A DNA stretch of 64,000 nt from the NCBI RefSeq assembly GCF_001274725.1, contig NZ_LGUF01000007.1:1505187-1569186 (forward strand), in the 5' to 3' direction. This DNA is from Sporosarcina globispora. GTDB lineage: Bacteria; Bacillota; Bacilli; Bacillales; Cytobacillaceae. Position 1 is the first letter of the stretch, and the number at the start of each line of letters is the position of its first letter. Made by a program: the position numbers and the translations under genes. This document shows positions 1 to 8,281 of this stretch, one piece after another. Below the pieces are notes generated by a model. It worked only from the letters and a program-made list of their open reading frames with translations, was not told where the DNA came from and made no database searches.

Positions 1-35
1 TTTTGAGCTGCAGGTTTCTTTTGTATTTTAGAATC

Positions 36-395
36 TTAACCTGCGCCTTTCAGATGATTTTCCTCTTGCTTGGCAGCAAAAACAACTTCTTTGAAAAAGC
101 TCTTTAAAATAAGCCATCTCGCCGGATAAGAGTTAATAAAATTTACCAGAACTTCTTCTGAATAAAGAAGAAGAACATCCAGATCTGCCCTTTTTTGCTT
201 CAAATCATACAATAGGGTATGAGGAACGGTGTAATAGTCATTCAGCTGCCATTGATTTAGTTTTACTGTAAAAATATTATGGTCTTCAATATAGGCTTCA
301 AGTGCCTGTTTTTGCAGCTGAGTGCATTCCTGTTTTGATTTATTTCCTGATTGCCATTGTGGATTAATTAAATAGATGCCTTTCAGGTGAAACAC
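36..395 (-). CDS. orphan protein with a resolvase-like sequence pattern
   Basis: About 119 residues, function not recognised. The spacing of motifs recalls the N-terminal catalytic domain of serine recombinases: a beta strand followed by a Q/L-rich helix (LQKQALEAYIE), then a strand-like segment with DVLLLYSEEVL and a final strand FKEVVFA. The catalytic YxRVS-type segment is replaced by YLINPQ, so it would not be an active recombinase; the resemblance is inference. The start is unclear: no ATG exists near the N-terminus. GTG at 395 sits directly on the GGGAGG ribosome site, while CTG at 386 has better spacing. A hairpin (GCAGGTT at about 10-16 with AACCTGC at 37-43) overlaps the stop and lacks a T-run. 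Confidence 0.5.
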   Translation of the reverse strand: MFHLKGIYLINPQWQSGNKSKQECTQLQKQALEAYIEDHNIFTVKLNQWQLNDYYTVPHTLLYDLKQKRADLDVLLLYSEEVLVNFINSYPARWLILKSFFKEVVFAAKQEENHLKGAG

Positions 396-528
396 CTCCC
401 ATGTCTGCAGATTACTAATGGTATGGGCAATAAAAGCTATAACAATACCCTTAGAGAAGGATTTATTTTCAGAAAAATATGATAAAATATGATCATAATA
501 TTAGATTGTCCTAAATGAGGGGATCCAA

Positions 529-1890
529 ATGAAGAGTGCATTATTTGATTTGCCGGTGCAAATTGTCGAAACTATAGTTGAAAACGCCTTTGGGTGGCTT
601 GTGGTTGTAAATAAAGAAGGAACGATTATCTACATCAATAAAAATTATTGCGATTTTCTTGAAGTGGAGAGGGAACAGGTTCTTGGAAAGCATGTTTCCG
701 GGGTTATTGAAAATTCCCGTATGCATATAGTGGCAGAGGCAGGAAAGGAAGAAATTGCAGACCTGCAATATATAAGAGGCAATTATATGATTGCAAACCG
801 CATTCCGATTTTTTCTGATGGCGAAGTAATTGGCGCTTTTGGGACAGTCTTTTTTAGGGATACAAAGGAATGGATGCAGATGAACAGCCATGTAAAGAGC
901 ATGCTGACAAAAATACAGAGCTACATTCAGGAAATTGACCGCAGTGTAAAATATAGCCTCGATGATATATTGGGGAACTCGGGCCAGATTCAAAGCCTTA
1001 AGGAAAAAGTGAAAATGGTCGCAGCCAGTGATATTTCCGTCTTAATCCGCGGGGAAAGCGGAACCGGCAAAGAACTATTTGCCCACAGCATTCATCAGCT
1101 CAGCAACAGAAGCCATCAGCCGTTTGTGAAAATAAACTGCGGGGCCATTCCTGAACATCTTCTTGAATCTGAACTTTTTGGCTATGAGGAAGGAGCATTT
1201 ACAGGAGCGAAAAAGGGCGGCAAAAGAGGTAAGTTTCAGCTTGCTGATGGTGGGACATTATTTTTGGATGAGATCGGGGATATGCCTCTCAACATGCAGG
1301 TGAAGCTATTGCGTGCCCTTCAGGAAGGCGAGATCGAAAGTGTTGGGTCAACATCACCGGTTAAAGTGGATGTCAGGATTATTGCTGCAACCAACAGGCC
1401 GCTCGAAAAAATGATGGAAGAAAAACGCTTTAGGGAGGATTTGTTTTATCGGATTAATGTGGTGCCGTTCATGGTGCCTTCTTTGCGGGACAGGATGGAA
1501 GATTTATCTCTCTTAATCGATAGTTTTATAAAAAAAATAACGAAAAAATCAGGAAAGAGAATAAGCTCGATTAGTGATGAGGTTATTGAAAAATTTCATC
1601 AATATAGCTGGCCTGGCAATATTAGAGAGCTTGAAAACGTCATAGAGGCATCCATTCATTTAACAAGCAGTGAAATGATTACCATAGAATCATTGCCGGA
1701 TTATATGAAAGAGTCTGCAGTTTATCCAGTCGGGAAAAAGAATTTGAAGGATATTCTGGAGGAAACAGAAAAAAGGATCCTGACACAAAGTTTAAGCAAA
1801 TATAACAATGACCGAATAGAAGCTGCAAAGGCTCTGGGAATCAGTAAATCTTCTATGTATGAAAAATTAAAGAAATATGGAATTGAATAA
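529..1890 (+). CDS. PAS-domain sigma-54-dependent activator of the adjacent 3-hydroxybutyrate genes
   Basis: 453 residues, the usual three-part layout of a bacterial enhancer-binding protein. An N-terminal PAS sensor (about 20-115) is followed by an AAA+ domain (about 145-385) and a C-terminal Fis-type helix-turn-helix (AAKALGISKSSMYEKLKKYG). The AAA+ core carries Walker A GESGTGKE (175-182), the sigma-54 contact loop GAFTGA (222-227) and Walker B GGTLFLDEI. There is no receiver domain, so it likely senses a small molecule through PAS rather than phosphorylation. It stands directly upstream of a GntP permease and a hydroxybutyrate dehydrogenase preceded by a -24/-12 promoter, so it most likely activates them with RNA polymerase carrying SigL. 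RocR/BkdR-type regulators are relatives; the ligand is inferred. Confidence 0.93.
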   Translation: MKSALFDLPVQIVETIVENAFGWLVVVNKEGTIIYINKNYCDFLEVEREQVLGKHVSGVIENSRMHIVAEAGKEEIADLQYIRGNYMIANRIPIFSDGEVIGAFGTVFFRDTKEWMQMNSHVKSMLTKIQSYIQEIDRSVKYSLDDILGNSGQIQSLKEKVKMVAASDISVLIRGESGTGKELFAHSIHQLSNRSHQPFVKINCGAIPEHLLESELFGYEEGAFTGAKKGGKRGKFQLADGGTLFLDEIGDMPLNMQVKLLRALQEGEIESVGSTSPVKVDVRIIAATNRPLEKMMEEKRFREDLFYRINVVPFMVPSLRDRMEDLSLLIDSFIKKITKKSGKRISSISDEVIEKFHQYSWPGNIRELENVIEASIHLTSSEMITIESLPDYMKESAVYPVGKKNLKDILEETEKRILTQSLSKYNNDRIEAAKALGISKSSMYEKLKKYGIE

Positions 1891-1900
1891 AGATAAACAG

Positions 1901-1935
1901 TCCAGAAATCCGGAATTCGTTCCAGAATTCTGGAC
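1901..1935 (+). promoter_or_regulatory. paired inverted-repeat sites, probable distal activator (UAS) binding
   Basis: Two dyads lie head to tail: TCCAGAAATCCGGA (1901-1914, imperfect) and TTCCAGAATTCTGGA (1920-1934). Their centres are 20 bp apart, two helical turns. The same palindrome recurs at 2035-2050. Enhancer-binding proteins typically bind such dyads 80-200 bp upstream of a -24/-12 promoter. The outer arms can also fold into a hairpin after the regulator gene, but no T-run follows, so terminator function is less likely. Confidence 0.6.
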
Positions 1936-2034
1936 TGTTCTCATTCTAGTAATTGTATGTACCTCATGACCCTTCACTAGACGGAATTATCAGAAAACTA
2001 TTCTATCAGTTAAGAAGACATGCTCCCCTCCTCG

Positions 2035-2050
2035 TTCCAGGATTCTGGAA
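2035..2050 (+). promoter_or_regulatory. promoter-proximal activator site (inverted repeat)
   Basis: TTCCAGGATTCTGGAA is a 16-bp near-perfect palindrome and the best copy of the dyad seen at 1920-1934. Its centre is 115 bp from that site, close to eleven helical turns, and about 60 bp upstream of the -24 element. The shared sequence, helical phasing and position argue for binding by the PAS/sigma-54 activator encoded at 529-1890. Confidence 0.6.
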
Positions 2051-2101
2051 AAATAATTCATAATTTGTTCGTTAGCCTTATCTTTTAAAGGCATTTCATT
2101 T

Positions 2102-2118
2102 TGGCACGCTTCTTGCAT
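2102..2118 (+). promoter_or_regulatory. sigma-54 (SigL) -24/-12 promoter of the permease-dehydrogenase operon
   Basis: TGGCAC, five bases, TTGCAT: a full match to the sigma-54 consensus, with the invariant GG (2103-2104) and GC (2115-2116) separated by exactly 10 bases. The predicted start of transcription is near 2127, about 95 bases ahead of the permease start. The adjacent gene encodes a sigma-54 activator, which makes the assignment robust. Confidence 0.92.
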
Positions 2119-2155
2119 TTTAATTTCTTAGTAAGTTAATTTATTTTTATTTTTT

Positions 2156-2169
2156 TGTAAACGTTTCCA
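2156..2169 (+). promoter_or_regulatory. cre site (CcpA operator) downstream of the sigma-54 promoter
   Basis: TGTAAACGTTTCCA matches 13 of 14 positions of the catabolite-responsive element consensus TGWAANCGNTNWCA. It is centred about 35 bp after the predicted transcription start, a position where CcpA usually acts as a roadblock. This predicts glucose repression of hydroxybutyrate use, as known for other SigL operons in Bacillus. Confidence 0.75.
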
Positions 2170-2221
2170 AAAAAGGGGGGAGTCATAAGTTTTTTTATTG
2201 TAAATCAAAGGGGGAATTGAA

Positions 2222-3541
2222 ATGCTAAGTATGATTGGATTAATAGGCGGGCTTGCCCTGCTGATTTTCTTTACCATGAGGGGAATGAACCTGCTGGTAG
2301 CCGGACCGCTGTCCGCATTGTTTGTAGCTGTTTTAAGCGGTATGCCGCTGTTTCCGCAGCTGGTTGGTGAAGGCGAAGCCAACTTGGTAGGCAACTACAT
2401 GTCAGGTTTTTCGGGATTTGTTACGTCTTGGTACCTAATGTTCCTATTGGGGGCAATTTTTGGAAAGGTTATGGAAGATAGCGGGGCAGCCGACAGTGTA
2501 TCCAAAATGGTAGTAGATAAACTTGGAATGAAGTATGCCGTTCTTGCCATTGTTGCTTCATGCGCCATTTTAACTTATGGCGGAGTTAGTTTATTCGTTG
2601 TTGCTTTCTCTGTATATCCAATGGCATTAAGTTTATTTAAACAGGCAAATCTGCCAAGAAGGTTCATCCCTGCAGCGCTTGCCTTTGGATCCGTAACCTT
2701 TACGATGACTTCTGCGGGTTCACCTGAAATTCAAAACTGGATCCCGGTTGAATTTCTGGGAACTACTCCATATGCTGGATGGGAAGTCAGCATAATCGTA
2801 GCAGTATTTATGATGATCTTTGGCTATTGGTGGCTGAAGCGAATGATTACAAAAGCTGTAAATAAAGGAGAGGTTTTTGAATCACGCAAACAGGATCCTG
2901 TTACTGAGAACAAAGATTTACCGCATCCATTAATGGGGGTGGTGCCGTTAGTCGTCGTGCTGATCATCTCTTTTATATTCCATGATTCACTTAAACAATC
3001 TGCACTTATACTTGCTTTATTGGGCGGAGTCATTTCAACTTATTTACTAAACCGTAAGTATTTTACAAACTTCTGGAATGCCGTTTCCGATGGAACTCTA
3101 GGTGCATTGATAGCCATTGGCAATACAGCGGCTGTTGTAGGGTTTGGCGGGGTAGCCAAAGCAGTGCCTGCATTTGAGACTGCTGTAGGATGGATGACAA
3201 ATATCCCTGGAAGTCCGCTTATTGGCGGTGCGATAGCTGTTAGTGTTATTGCAGGTATGACGGGCTCCTCCTCTGGCGGCCAGGCAATTGCATTGCCAAT
3301 TCTAGCCCCGCACTATATGGATATGGGGGTAAATGCAGAAGCCCTTCATAGAACAGTAGCCATTTCATCAGGTGCACTGGATTCTCTTCCTCATAATGGT
3401 TATGTTGTTACAACTGTCAGAGCGATTTGCGGTGAAACGCATCAGGATGCGTATGGCGCAGTGGGTGCTCTTACTGTTATAGTGCCTGCCCTTGGGACAG
3501 CGCTTGCTATTATCTTGTTCTCACTCGGACTAGGAATCTAA
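2222..3541 (+). CDS. GntP-family permease, probable 3-hydroxybutyrate importer
   Basis: 439 residues, almost wholly hydrophobic with about 12 predicted membrane spans, the size and pattern of GntP-family proton symporters. The C-terminal half carries the family's small-residue loops (GMTGSSSGGQAIALPI and SSGALDSLPHNGYVV). It is the first gene after the -24/-12 promoter and is followed 61 bp later by a 3-hydroxybutyrate dehydrogenase. That arrangement parallels B. subtilis yxjC/yxjF, so the substrate is inferred to be 3-hydroxybutyrate or a related short hydroxyacid rather than gluconate. Start ATG follows a GGGGGAATTG ribosome site. Confidence 0.88.
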   Translation: MLSMIGLIGGLALLIFFTMRGMNLLVAGPLSALFVAVLSGMPLFPQLVGEGEANLVGNYMSGFSGFVTSWYLMFLLGAIFGKVMEDSGAADSVSKMVVDKLGMKYAVLAIVASCAILTYGGVSLFVVAFSVYPMALSLFKQANLPRRFIPAALAFGSVTFTMTSAGSPEIQNWIPVEFLGTTPYAGWEVSIIVAVFMMIFGYWWLKRMITKAVNKGEVFESRKQDPVTENKDLPHPLMGVVPLVVVLIISFIFHDSLKQSALILALLGGVISTYLLNRKYFTNFWNAVSDGTLGALIAIGNTAAVVGFGGVAKAVPAFETAVGWMTNIPGSPLIGGAIAVSVIAGMTGSSSGGQAIALPILAPHYMDMGVNAEALHRTVAISSGALDSLPHNGYVVTTVRAICGETHQDAYGAVGALTVIVPALGTALAIILFSLGLGI

Positions 3542-3602
3542 ATTCCCGCGGCAGGGGCTCCTTTAAGGCGAGCCTCGGCTTTGTTTTGAAAGGAGATTGA
3601 TC

Positions 3603-4379
3603 ATGGTACAAAATAAGGTAGTTTTTATAACTGGTGCAGCACAGGGAATTGGCTATGAAATTGGCAAGAGGTTTGCTGAACACGGTTCGAAAATCGTTCT
3701 GACAGATATTCAGGAAGATTCCGTGAAAAAAGCTGCTGAAAAGCTGCAGAATGAAGGATTTGAAGCACTCGGGCTAAAATGTGATGTGACTTCCGAGTCT
3801 GATATACAGGAAGCCATCAATGAAGCTGTCAGCCAATTCGGTGCTTTGGATGTGCTGATTAATAACGCAGGTCTTCAGCATGTTTCCTTTATTGAAGACT
3901 TTCCTACTGAGAAATTCGAGTTTCTTATCAAAGTGATGCTGACTGCACCATTCATGGCCATTAAACATGTCATGCCTGTCATGAAAAAACAAAAGTCCGG
4001 CCGTATCCTGAACATGGCATCCATTAACGGACTAGTCGGATTCGCAGGTAAGGCAGCATATAACAGTGCGAAGCATGGCGTTATAGGCCTTACTAAAGTC
4101 GCTGCATTGGAGGCTGCTGAAGACGGAATCACGGTGAATGCGATTTGTCCGGGATATGTAGATACACCTCTCGTAAGAAATCAGCTGAATGACCTTGCTA
4201 AAACCAGAAATGTACCTCTTGAAAAGGCGCTGGAAGAAGTCATTTACCCCTTAGTGCCGCAGAAGAGGCTGCTGACTGTGGAAGAGATTGCAGATTATGC
4301 GATTTTTTTGGCCGGAGATGGTGCAAAAGGGATTACTGGCCAAGCGGCTGTTATTGATGGGGGATATACTGTTCAGTAA
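3603..4379 (+). CDS. 3-hydroxybutyrate dehydrogenase (SDR family)
   Basis: 258 residues. Oxidises D-3-hydroxybutyrate to acetoacetate with NAD+ in the cytoplasm. It is a classical short-chain dehydrogenase: cofactor loop TGAAQGIG near the N-terminus, NNAG at the end of strand 4, and the catalytic triad Ser140, Tyr153, Lys157 (YNSAK). The ending GQAAVIDGGYTVQ is typical of hydroxybutyrate dehydrogenases (YxjF type). ATG at 3603 is chosen because AAAGGAG (3589-3595) lies 7 bases ahead; a TTG six bases earlier touches the ribosome site. It is the second gene of the sigma-54 operon. Confidence 0.9.
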   Translation: MVQNKVVFITGAAQGIGYEIGKRFAEHGSKIVLTDIQEDSVKKAAEKLQNEGFEALGLKCDVTSESDIQEAINEAVSQFGALDVLINNAGLQHVSFIEDFPTEKFEFLIKVMLTAPFMAIKHVMPVMKKQKSGRILNMASINGLVGFAGKAAYNSAKHGVIGLTKVAALEAAEDGITVNAICPGYVDTPLVRNQLNDLAKTRNVPLEKALEEVIYPLVPQKRLLTVEEIADYAIFLAGDGAKGITGQAAVIDGGYTVQ

Positions 4380-4445
4380 ATACAGGCACATTTTCGGAAA
4401 GTATTGCATATTCTAAGTATTAAATTCCTGTCAGGATAAGCCTAC

Positions 4446-4474
4446 TTGCATCTTGGCGGGAAATTTATTACAAT
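4446..4474 (+). promoter_or_regulatory. sigma-A promoter of the leuS leader
   Basis: TTGCAT (4446-4451), a 17-bp spacer and TACAAT (4469-4474) precede the T-box leader. Transcription would start near 4481. Confidence 0.7.
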
Positions 4475-4481
4475 AGTCATA

Positions 4482-4737
4482 TTCTTATACTAAAATGCTT
4501 AGATAAGGAGCAGTAGTGGTGCTTCAGCCCGTTTTAGAGAGTTGACGGAAGGTGCAAGTCAGCCGGGCACATCATGAACTCGCCTTTGAGCAGCAAGTGT
4601 GAAAAGCCAGTAATGCTTGCCGTTTTCCGCGTTAAGGATGAATGAAGCGAGTGACTTGTTCACTAATGTGGGTGGTACCGCGGGAGATTTATACATAATC
4701 CTCTCGTCCCTTTTTTGGGATGAGAGGTTTTTTTATT
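4482..4737 (+). promoter_or_regulatory. T-box riboswitch, leucine specific
   Basis: A T-box leader that reads uncharged tRNA-Leu. The T-box core GGGTGGTACCGCG is at 4670-4682 and is followed by an intrinsic terminator, CCTCTCGTCCC/GGGATGAGAGG plus seven T (4700-4737). In Stem I the specifier triplet is most likely CTC (4579-4581, in GAACTCGCC), a leucine codon, which agrees with the downstream leuS. An uncharged tRNA would pair with the TGG bulge and prevent the terminator from forming. Confidence 0.93.
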
Positions 4738-4774
4738 GTATTAAAAAAATGAAGGACAAATTTTGAAGTCAGAA

Positions 4775-4900
4775 AGTGGTCTAGCTCCGTGCGCCATCGG
4801 CTCGAGGTCATAAGCCAATCCGTCAAAAAGGTTAAAGAACAGCCTTTCCGCCGGCTCGTCTTATGCTTGTCGCCGATAAGCGGGCGCCCTGCGCTTTCTG
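4775..4900 (+). repeat. R1 interspersed repeat, short form, copy a (inside the leuS leader)
   Basis: Begins CTAGCTCCGTGCGCC and ends GCGGGCGCCCTGCGCTTTCT. It shares the CTAGCTCC start, CTCGAGGTCA(T/C)AAGCC core, AAAGG..GCCTTTCC arm and GGCTCGTCTT.TGCTTGTCG arm with copies at 9788, 25625, 33671 and 38258. This is the most diverged full copy. It lies between the T-box terminator and the leuS ribosome site, 19 bp ahead of the start codon. Confidence 0.8.
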
Positions 4901-4919
4901 ATACTAGGAGGAAACAAAA

Positions 4920-7337
4920 ATGAGTTTCAATCACCAGGAGATTGAAAAAAAGTGGCAAAGCTGCTGGGAGGAAAATAAAACATTTAAAACAACTGAAGAT
5001 AAAGGCAAGCGCAAATTTTATGCGCTTGATATGTTCCCTTATCCTTCAGGCGCTGGGCTGCATGTTGGCCATCCGGAAGGATACACAGCTACGGATATCC
5101 TCTCCCGCATGAAGCGCATGCAGGGCTATAATGTCCTTCATCCAATGGGCTGGGATGCATTTGGTTTGCCTGCCGAGCAATATGCCCTTGATACAGGAAA
5201 TGATCCTGCAGAATTCACAGAACAGAATATCAACACTTTCCGTCGCCAGATTAAGGCATTAGGCTTCTCATATGACTGGGATCGTGAAGTAAACACAACA
5301 GATCCTGAATACTATAAATGGACTCAATGGATTTTCTTAAAGCTTTATGAAAAAGGGCTTGCATATATCGATGAAGTGGCTGTTAACTGGTGTCCGGCAC
5401 TTGGAACAGTACTTGCAAATGAAGAAGTCATTGATGGAAAAAGTGAACGCGGAGGCCATCCGGTAGAGCGCCGTCCGATGAGACAGTGGATGCTTAAAAT
5501 TACTGCTTATGCGGATCGCCTGCTTGAAGATCTTGATTTATTGGATTGGCCAGATAGCCTTAAAGATATGCAGCGCAACTGGATCGGCCGCTCTGAAGGT
5601 GCAGAAGTTATATTCAATATTGAAGGACATGATGGGACATTCACAGTATTTACAACACGTCCTGATACTTTATTCGGCGCAACATATGCGGTGCTTGCTC
5701 CAGAACATTCATTAGTTGATAAAATCACAACTGGTGAACAGCGCGAAGCCGTACAGGCTTATATTGATAAAGTTAAAAGCAAGAGTGATCTTGAGCGGAC
5801 AGATCTTGCTAAAGAAAAGACGGGTGTATTTACTGGTGCATATGCAATCAATCCTGTTAATGGCGAAAAAATGCCCATCTGGATTGCAGACTATGTTTTA
5901 GCCAGCTATGGAACTGGTGCCATCATGGCAGTTCCAGCCCATGACGAGCGCGACTATGAGTTCGCCAAGCAATTTGACCTTCCTATTAAAGAAGTTGTTG
6001 CCGGCGGAGATGTGGAGAAGGAAGCATATACTGGCGATGGCGAGCATGTAAACTCAGGTTTCCTTGATAGACTAAACAAAGAGGAAGCGATTGAGAAAAT
6101 GATCGCATGGCTTGAAGAAAAAGGAATTGGCACAAAGAAGGTTACTTATCGCCTTCGTGACTGGCTATTCAGCCGCCAGCGTTATTGGGGCGAGCCGATT
6201 CCAGTCATCCACTGGGAAGATGGTACAATGACAGCCGTACCGGATGATCAGCTGCCATTAGTGCTTCCAAAGACAACTGAAATCAGACCATCCGGTACAG
6301 GCGAGTCACCATTAGCCAACATCGATGAGTGGGTTAATGTTGTTGATCCTGAAACAGGCAAAAAGGGCCGCAGGGAAACAAATACAATGCCGCAATGGGC
6401 AGGCAGCTGCTGGTACTATCTTCGCTATATTGATCCAAAAAACAGTGAAGCTCTTGCAGATCCTGAGAAATTGAAAGAATGGCTTCCGGTTGATATTTAT
6501 ATCGGCGGAGCTGAACATGCGGTTCTTCACCTTCTATATGCCCGCTTCTGGCACAAGGTTCTTTATGATGTTGGAGTTGTTCATACGAAGGAACCGTTCC
6601 AAAAGCTATTTAACCAAGGTATGATTCTTGGTGAAAACAATGAGAAAATGAGTAAATCAAAAGGCAATGTCGTTAATCCGGATGAAATTGTGGCAAGCCA
6701 TGGTGCTGATACCCTTCGCCTATACGAAATGTTTATGGGACCGCTTGAAGCTTCCATTGCCTGGTCTACAAATGGATTGGATGGCTCAAGAAGATTCCTT
6801 GACCGCATTTGGCGTTTATTTGTGGAAGAGACTGGCGAATTAAGCCCAAGAATTCAAGACATTGAAGAAGGCAGCAGCCTTGAAAAGGTTTACCACCAGA
6901 CAGTGAAAAAAGTAACAGAGGACTATGAAGGGCTGCGTTTCAACACAGCTATTTCACAGATGATGGTATTCATCAATGAAGCCTATAAAGCAGAAGCTCT
7001 TCCAAAGACGTTTGTTGAAGGTTTTGTAAAAATGCTTTCACCAATTGCTCCACACATTTCCGAAGAGCTATGGTCAAAACTTGGCCACAGTGAGTCTATT
7101 GCTTATGAAGCTTGGCCTGCATACGACGAAGCAAAAATGGTCGATGACGAAATCGAAATCGTTATCCAGATCAACGGCAAAGTAAAAGCAAAGCTTATGG
7201 TTCCTGCTGATGCCAAAAAAGACCTATTGGAGCAAATTGCAATGGGCGATGATAAAGTAAAAGAACAAATCGACGGAAAAACAGTCCGTAAAGTCATTGC
7301 CGTACCAGGGAAACTTGTAAATATCGTTGCAAATTAA
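4920..7337 (+). CDS. leuS: leucyl-tRNA synthetase
   Basis: 805 residues, the normal length for a bacterial LeuRS. Charges tRNA-Leu with leucine in the cytoplasm. Class I signatures are present: HVGH at 48-51 (HIGH motif) and KMSKS at 576-580. The CP1 editing insert contains the expected [11 protein letters not shown] and a [15 protein letters not shown] segment (threonine-rich and aspartate editing motifs), so proofreading should be intact. The C-terminal domain ends in a beta-rich tRNA-binding module ([12 protein letters not shown]). It is transcribed alone from the T-box leader. Start ATG follows TAGGAGGAAACAAAA. Confidence 0.99.
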   Translation: MSFNHQEIEKKWQSCWEENKTFKTTEDKGKRKFYALDMFPYPSGAGLHVGHPEGYTATDILSRMKRMQGYNVLHPMGWDAFGLPAEQYALDTGNDPAEFTEQNINTFRRQIKALGFSYDWDREVNTTDPEYYKWTQWIFLKLYEKGLAYIDEVAVNWCPALGTVLANEEVIDGKSERGGHPVERRPMRQWMLKITAYADRLLEDLDLLDWPDSLKDMQRNWIGRSEGAEVIFNIEGHDGTFTVFTTRPDTLFGATYAVLAPEHSLVDKITTGEQREAVQAYIDKVKSKSDLERTDLAKEKTGVFTGAYAINPVNGEKMPIWIADYVLASYGTGAIMAVPAHDERDYEFAKQFDLPIKEVVAGGDVEKEAYTGDGEHVNSGFLDRLNKEEAIEKMIAWLEEKGIGTKKVTYRLRDWLFSRQRYWGEPIPVIHWEDGTMTAVPDDQLPLVLPKTTEIRPSGTGESPLANIDEWVNVVDPETGKKGRRETNTMPQWAGSCWYYLRYIDPKNSEALADPEKLKEWLPVDIYIGGAEHAVLHLLYARFWHKVLYDVGVVHTKEPFQKLFNQGMILGENNEKMSKSKGNVVNPDEIVASHGADTLRLYEMFMGPLEASIAWSTNGLDGSRRFLDRIWRLFVEETGELSPRIQDIEEGSSLEKVYHQTVKKVTEDYEGLRFNTAISQMMVFINEAYKAEALPKTFVEGFVKMLSPIAPHISEELWSKLGHSESIAYEAWPAYDEAKMVDDEIEIVIQINGKVKAKLMVPADAKKDLLEQIAMGDDKVKEQIDGKTVRKVIAVPGKLVNIVAN

Positions 7338-7348
7338 TTTTTATAAAG

Positions 7349-7387
7349 AAATCACCTCTATTTTATAAAAATGGAGGTGATTTTTGT
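7349..7387 (+). terminator. leuS terminator
   Basis: AAATCACCTC pairs with GAGGTGATTT around a 15-base loop and is followed by a T-run. Confidence 0.9.
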
Positions 7388-7461
7388 TTAATTGGGAGAA
7401 AAAAGTAAGCAGAGAGATACCTTGAGGGCTATTTCCAGCTTGGAATTTAGCTGAAATATGG

Positions 7462-7539
7462 ATATATCATCAACTTAGTAAATATATCATCAGTTTTCTT
7501 TAAATATCATCAACTCGGACTATAATTTCATCAACTTTC
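7462..7539 (+). repeat. four phased TATCATCAACT direct repeats
   Basis: The core TCATCA recurs at 7467, 7487, 7507 and 7528, so the spacing is 20, 20 and 21 bp, two helical turns each. Three copies are followed by ACT and most are preceded by AATAT. The stretch 7388-7659 has no gene; this array is its only notable content, lying about 120 bp ahead of the rhodanese gene. Confidence 0.7.
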
Positions 7540-7659
7540 AAATACCTGATATATGAAACTAACCTTTATATTTTTCGTGCCATATAGGGTATTATAGGAG
7601 TGGCAGCATTTATTGATGCTAAGTGCTGAGATTTACGTTTTTTAGAAAGGATGTTAGCA

Positions 7660-7965
7660 ATGGACCGTATTGATGAAATTACAACAGCAGAACTGCAAAA
7701 AAAGCTGGAAGCTGGAGAAAAGCTTGAGCTTGTTGATGTGAGAGAAGATGAAGAGGTTGCTGCCGGAATGATTCCTGGTGCGAGACATATTCGTATGGGC
7801 ACAATTCCGGAGAATCTTGATAAATTTGATAAAGAAACCGAGTATATTATGATCTGCCGGTCAGGCGGCCGCAGCACAAATGTATGCCACTATATGCAGG
7901 AACAGGGGTACAAAGTCCGCAATATGACTGGAGGCATGCTGAACTGGCAGGGTGAAACAAAATAG
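7660..7965 (+). CDS. ytwF: single-domain rhodanese (YtwF)
   Basis: 101 residues, one rhodanese homology domain. Such proteins carry sulfane sulfur on a cysteine and act in sulfur transfer or detoxification. The active-site loop is CRSGGRS with nucleophile Cys66; the DVREDEE strand and the G-G-x-L-W/NWQGE ending are typical. ATG at 7660 is preferred over one at 7651 because GAAAGGA (7645-7651) then has an 8-base spacing. It sits directly after leuS, as in B. subtilis. Confidence 0.9.
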   Translation: MDRIDEITTAELQKKLEAGEKLELVDVREDEEVAAGMIPGARHIRMGTIPENLDKFDKETEYIMICRSGGRSTNVCHYMQEQGYKVRNMTGGMLNWQGETK

Positions 7966-7971
7966 TATAGG

Positions 7972-8001
7972 AGCGGAGCCGCATATGGCTTCGTTTTTTT
8001 A
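7972..8001 (+). terminator. ytwF terminator
   Basis: GCGGAGCC/GGCTTCG stem with loop GCATAT, followed by seven T. Confidence 0.8.
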
Positions 8002-8068
8002 TGTTTGTGATTTTAAAAATTCTGAAAGTTGTCCAGACTATTAAAAAATAAAAGAAAGGAAGATTCCT

Positions 8069-8251
8069 GTGATTAAGGTAAAGTTGTTTGATCATGAACA
8101 TGAAAAGGACCTTGAAAAGGATATGAATCATTTTTTGGAGAAGATTGAGGAAAAAAAGCTGCTGGATATAAAATATAATGTAGCGGCAGTGCAGGAGGAT
8201 GAAGACGAACAAATTTATTGCTTCTCTGCTATGGTTATATATAGAGCCTGA
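8069..8251 (+). CDS. cse60: sporulation protein Cse60
   Basis: 60 residues, acidic and Lys/Glu-rich, with no membrane segment. The sequence (IKVKLFDHEHEKDLE at the start and QIYCFSAMVIY at the end) is that of Cse60/YteV, a small protein made in the mother cell under sigma-E in B. subtilis; its biochemical role is unknown. A GTG start follows AGAAAGGAAG with normal spacing. No convincing sigma-E promoter was recognised in the short upstream gap. The stop codon lies inside the following terminator stem. Confidence 0.88.
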   Translation: MIKVKLFDHEHEKDLEKDMNHFLEKIEEKKLLDIKYNVAAVQEDEDEQIYCFSAMVIYRA

Positions 8252-8280
8252 GGCCTCGAGGGGCTTCAGGCTCTGTTTTG
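8243..8280. terminator. bidirectional terminator between cse60 and ytfP
   Basis: AGAGCCTGAGGCC pairs with GGGCTTCAGGCTCT and is followed by TTTT; the A-poor other side serves the convergent gene less well. Confidence 0.85.
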
Positions 8281-8281
8281 A

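Noticed and set aside
3546..3585. Possible terminator between the permease and dehydrogenase genes
   Set aside because: GGGGCTC/GAGCCTC is short with a poor T-run, and the two genes make sense as one operon.
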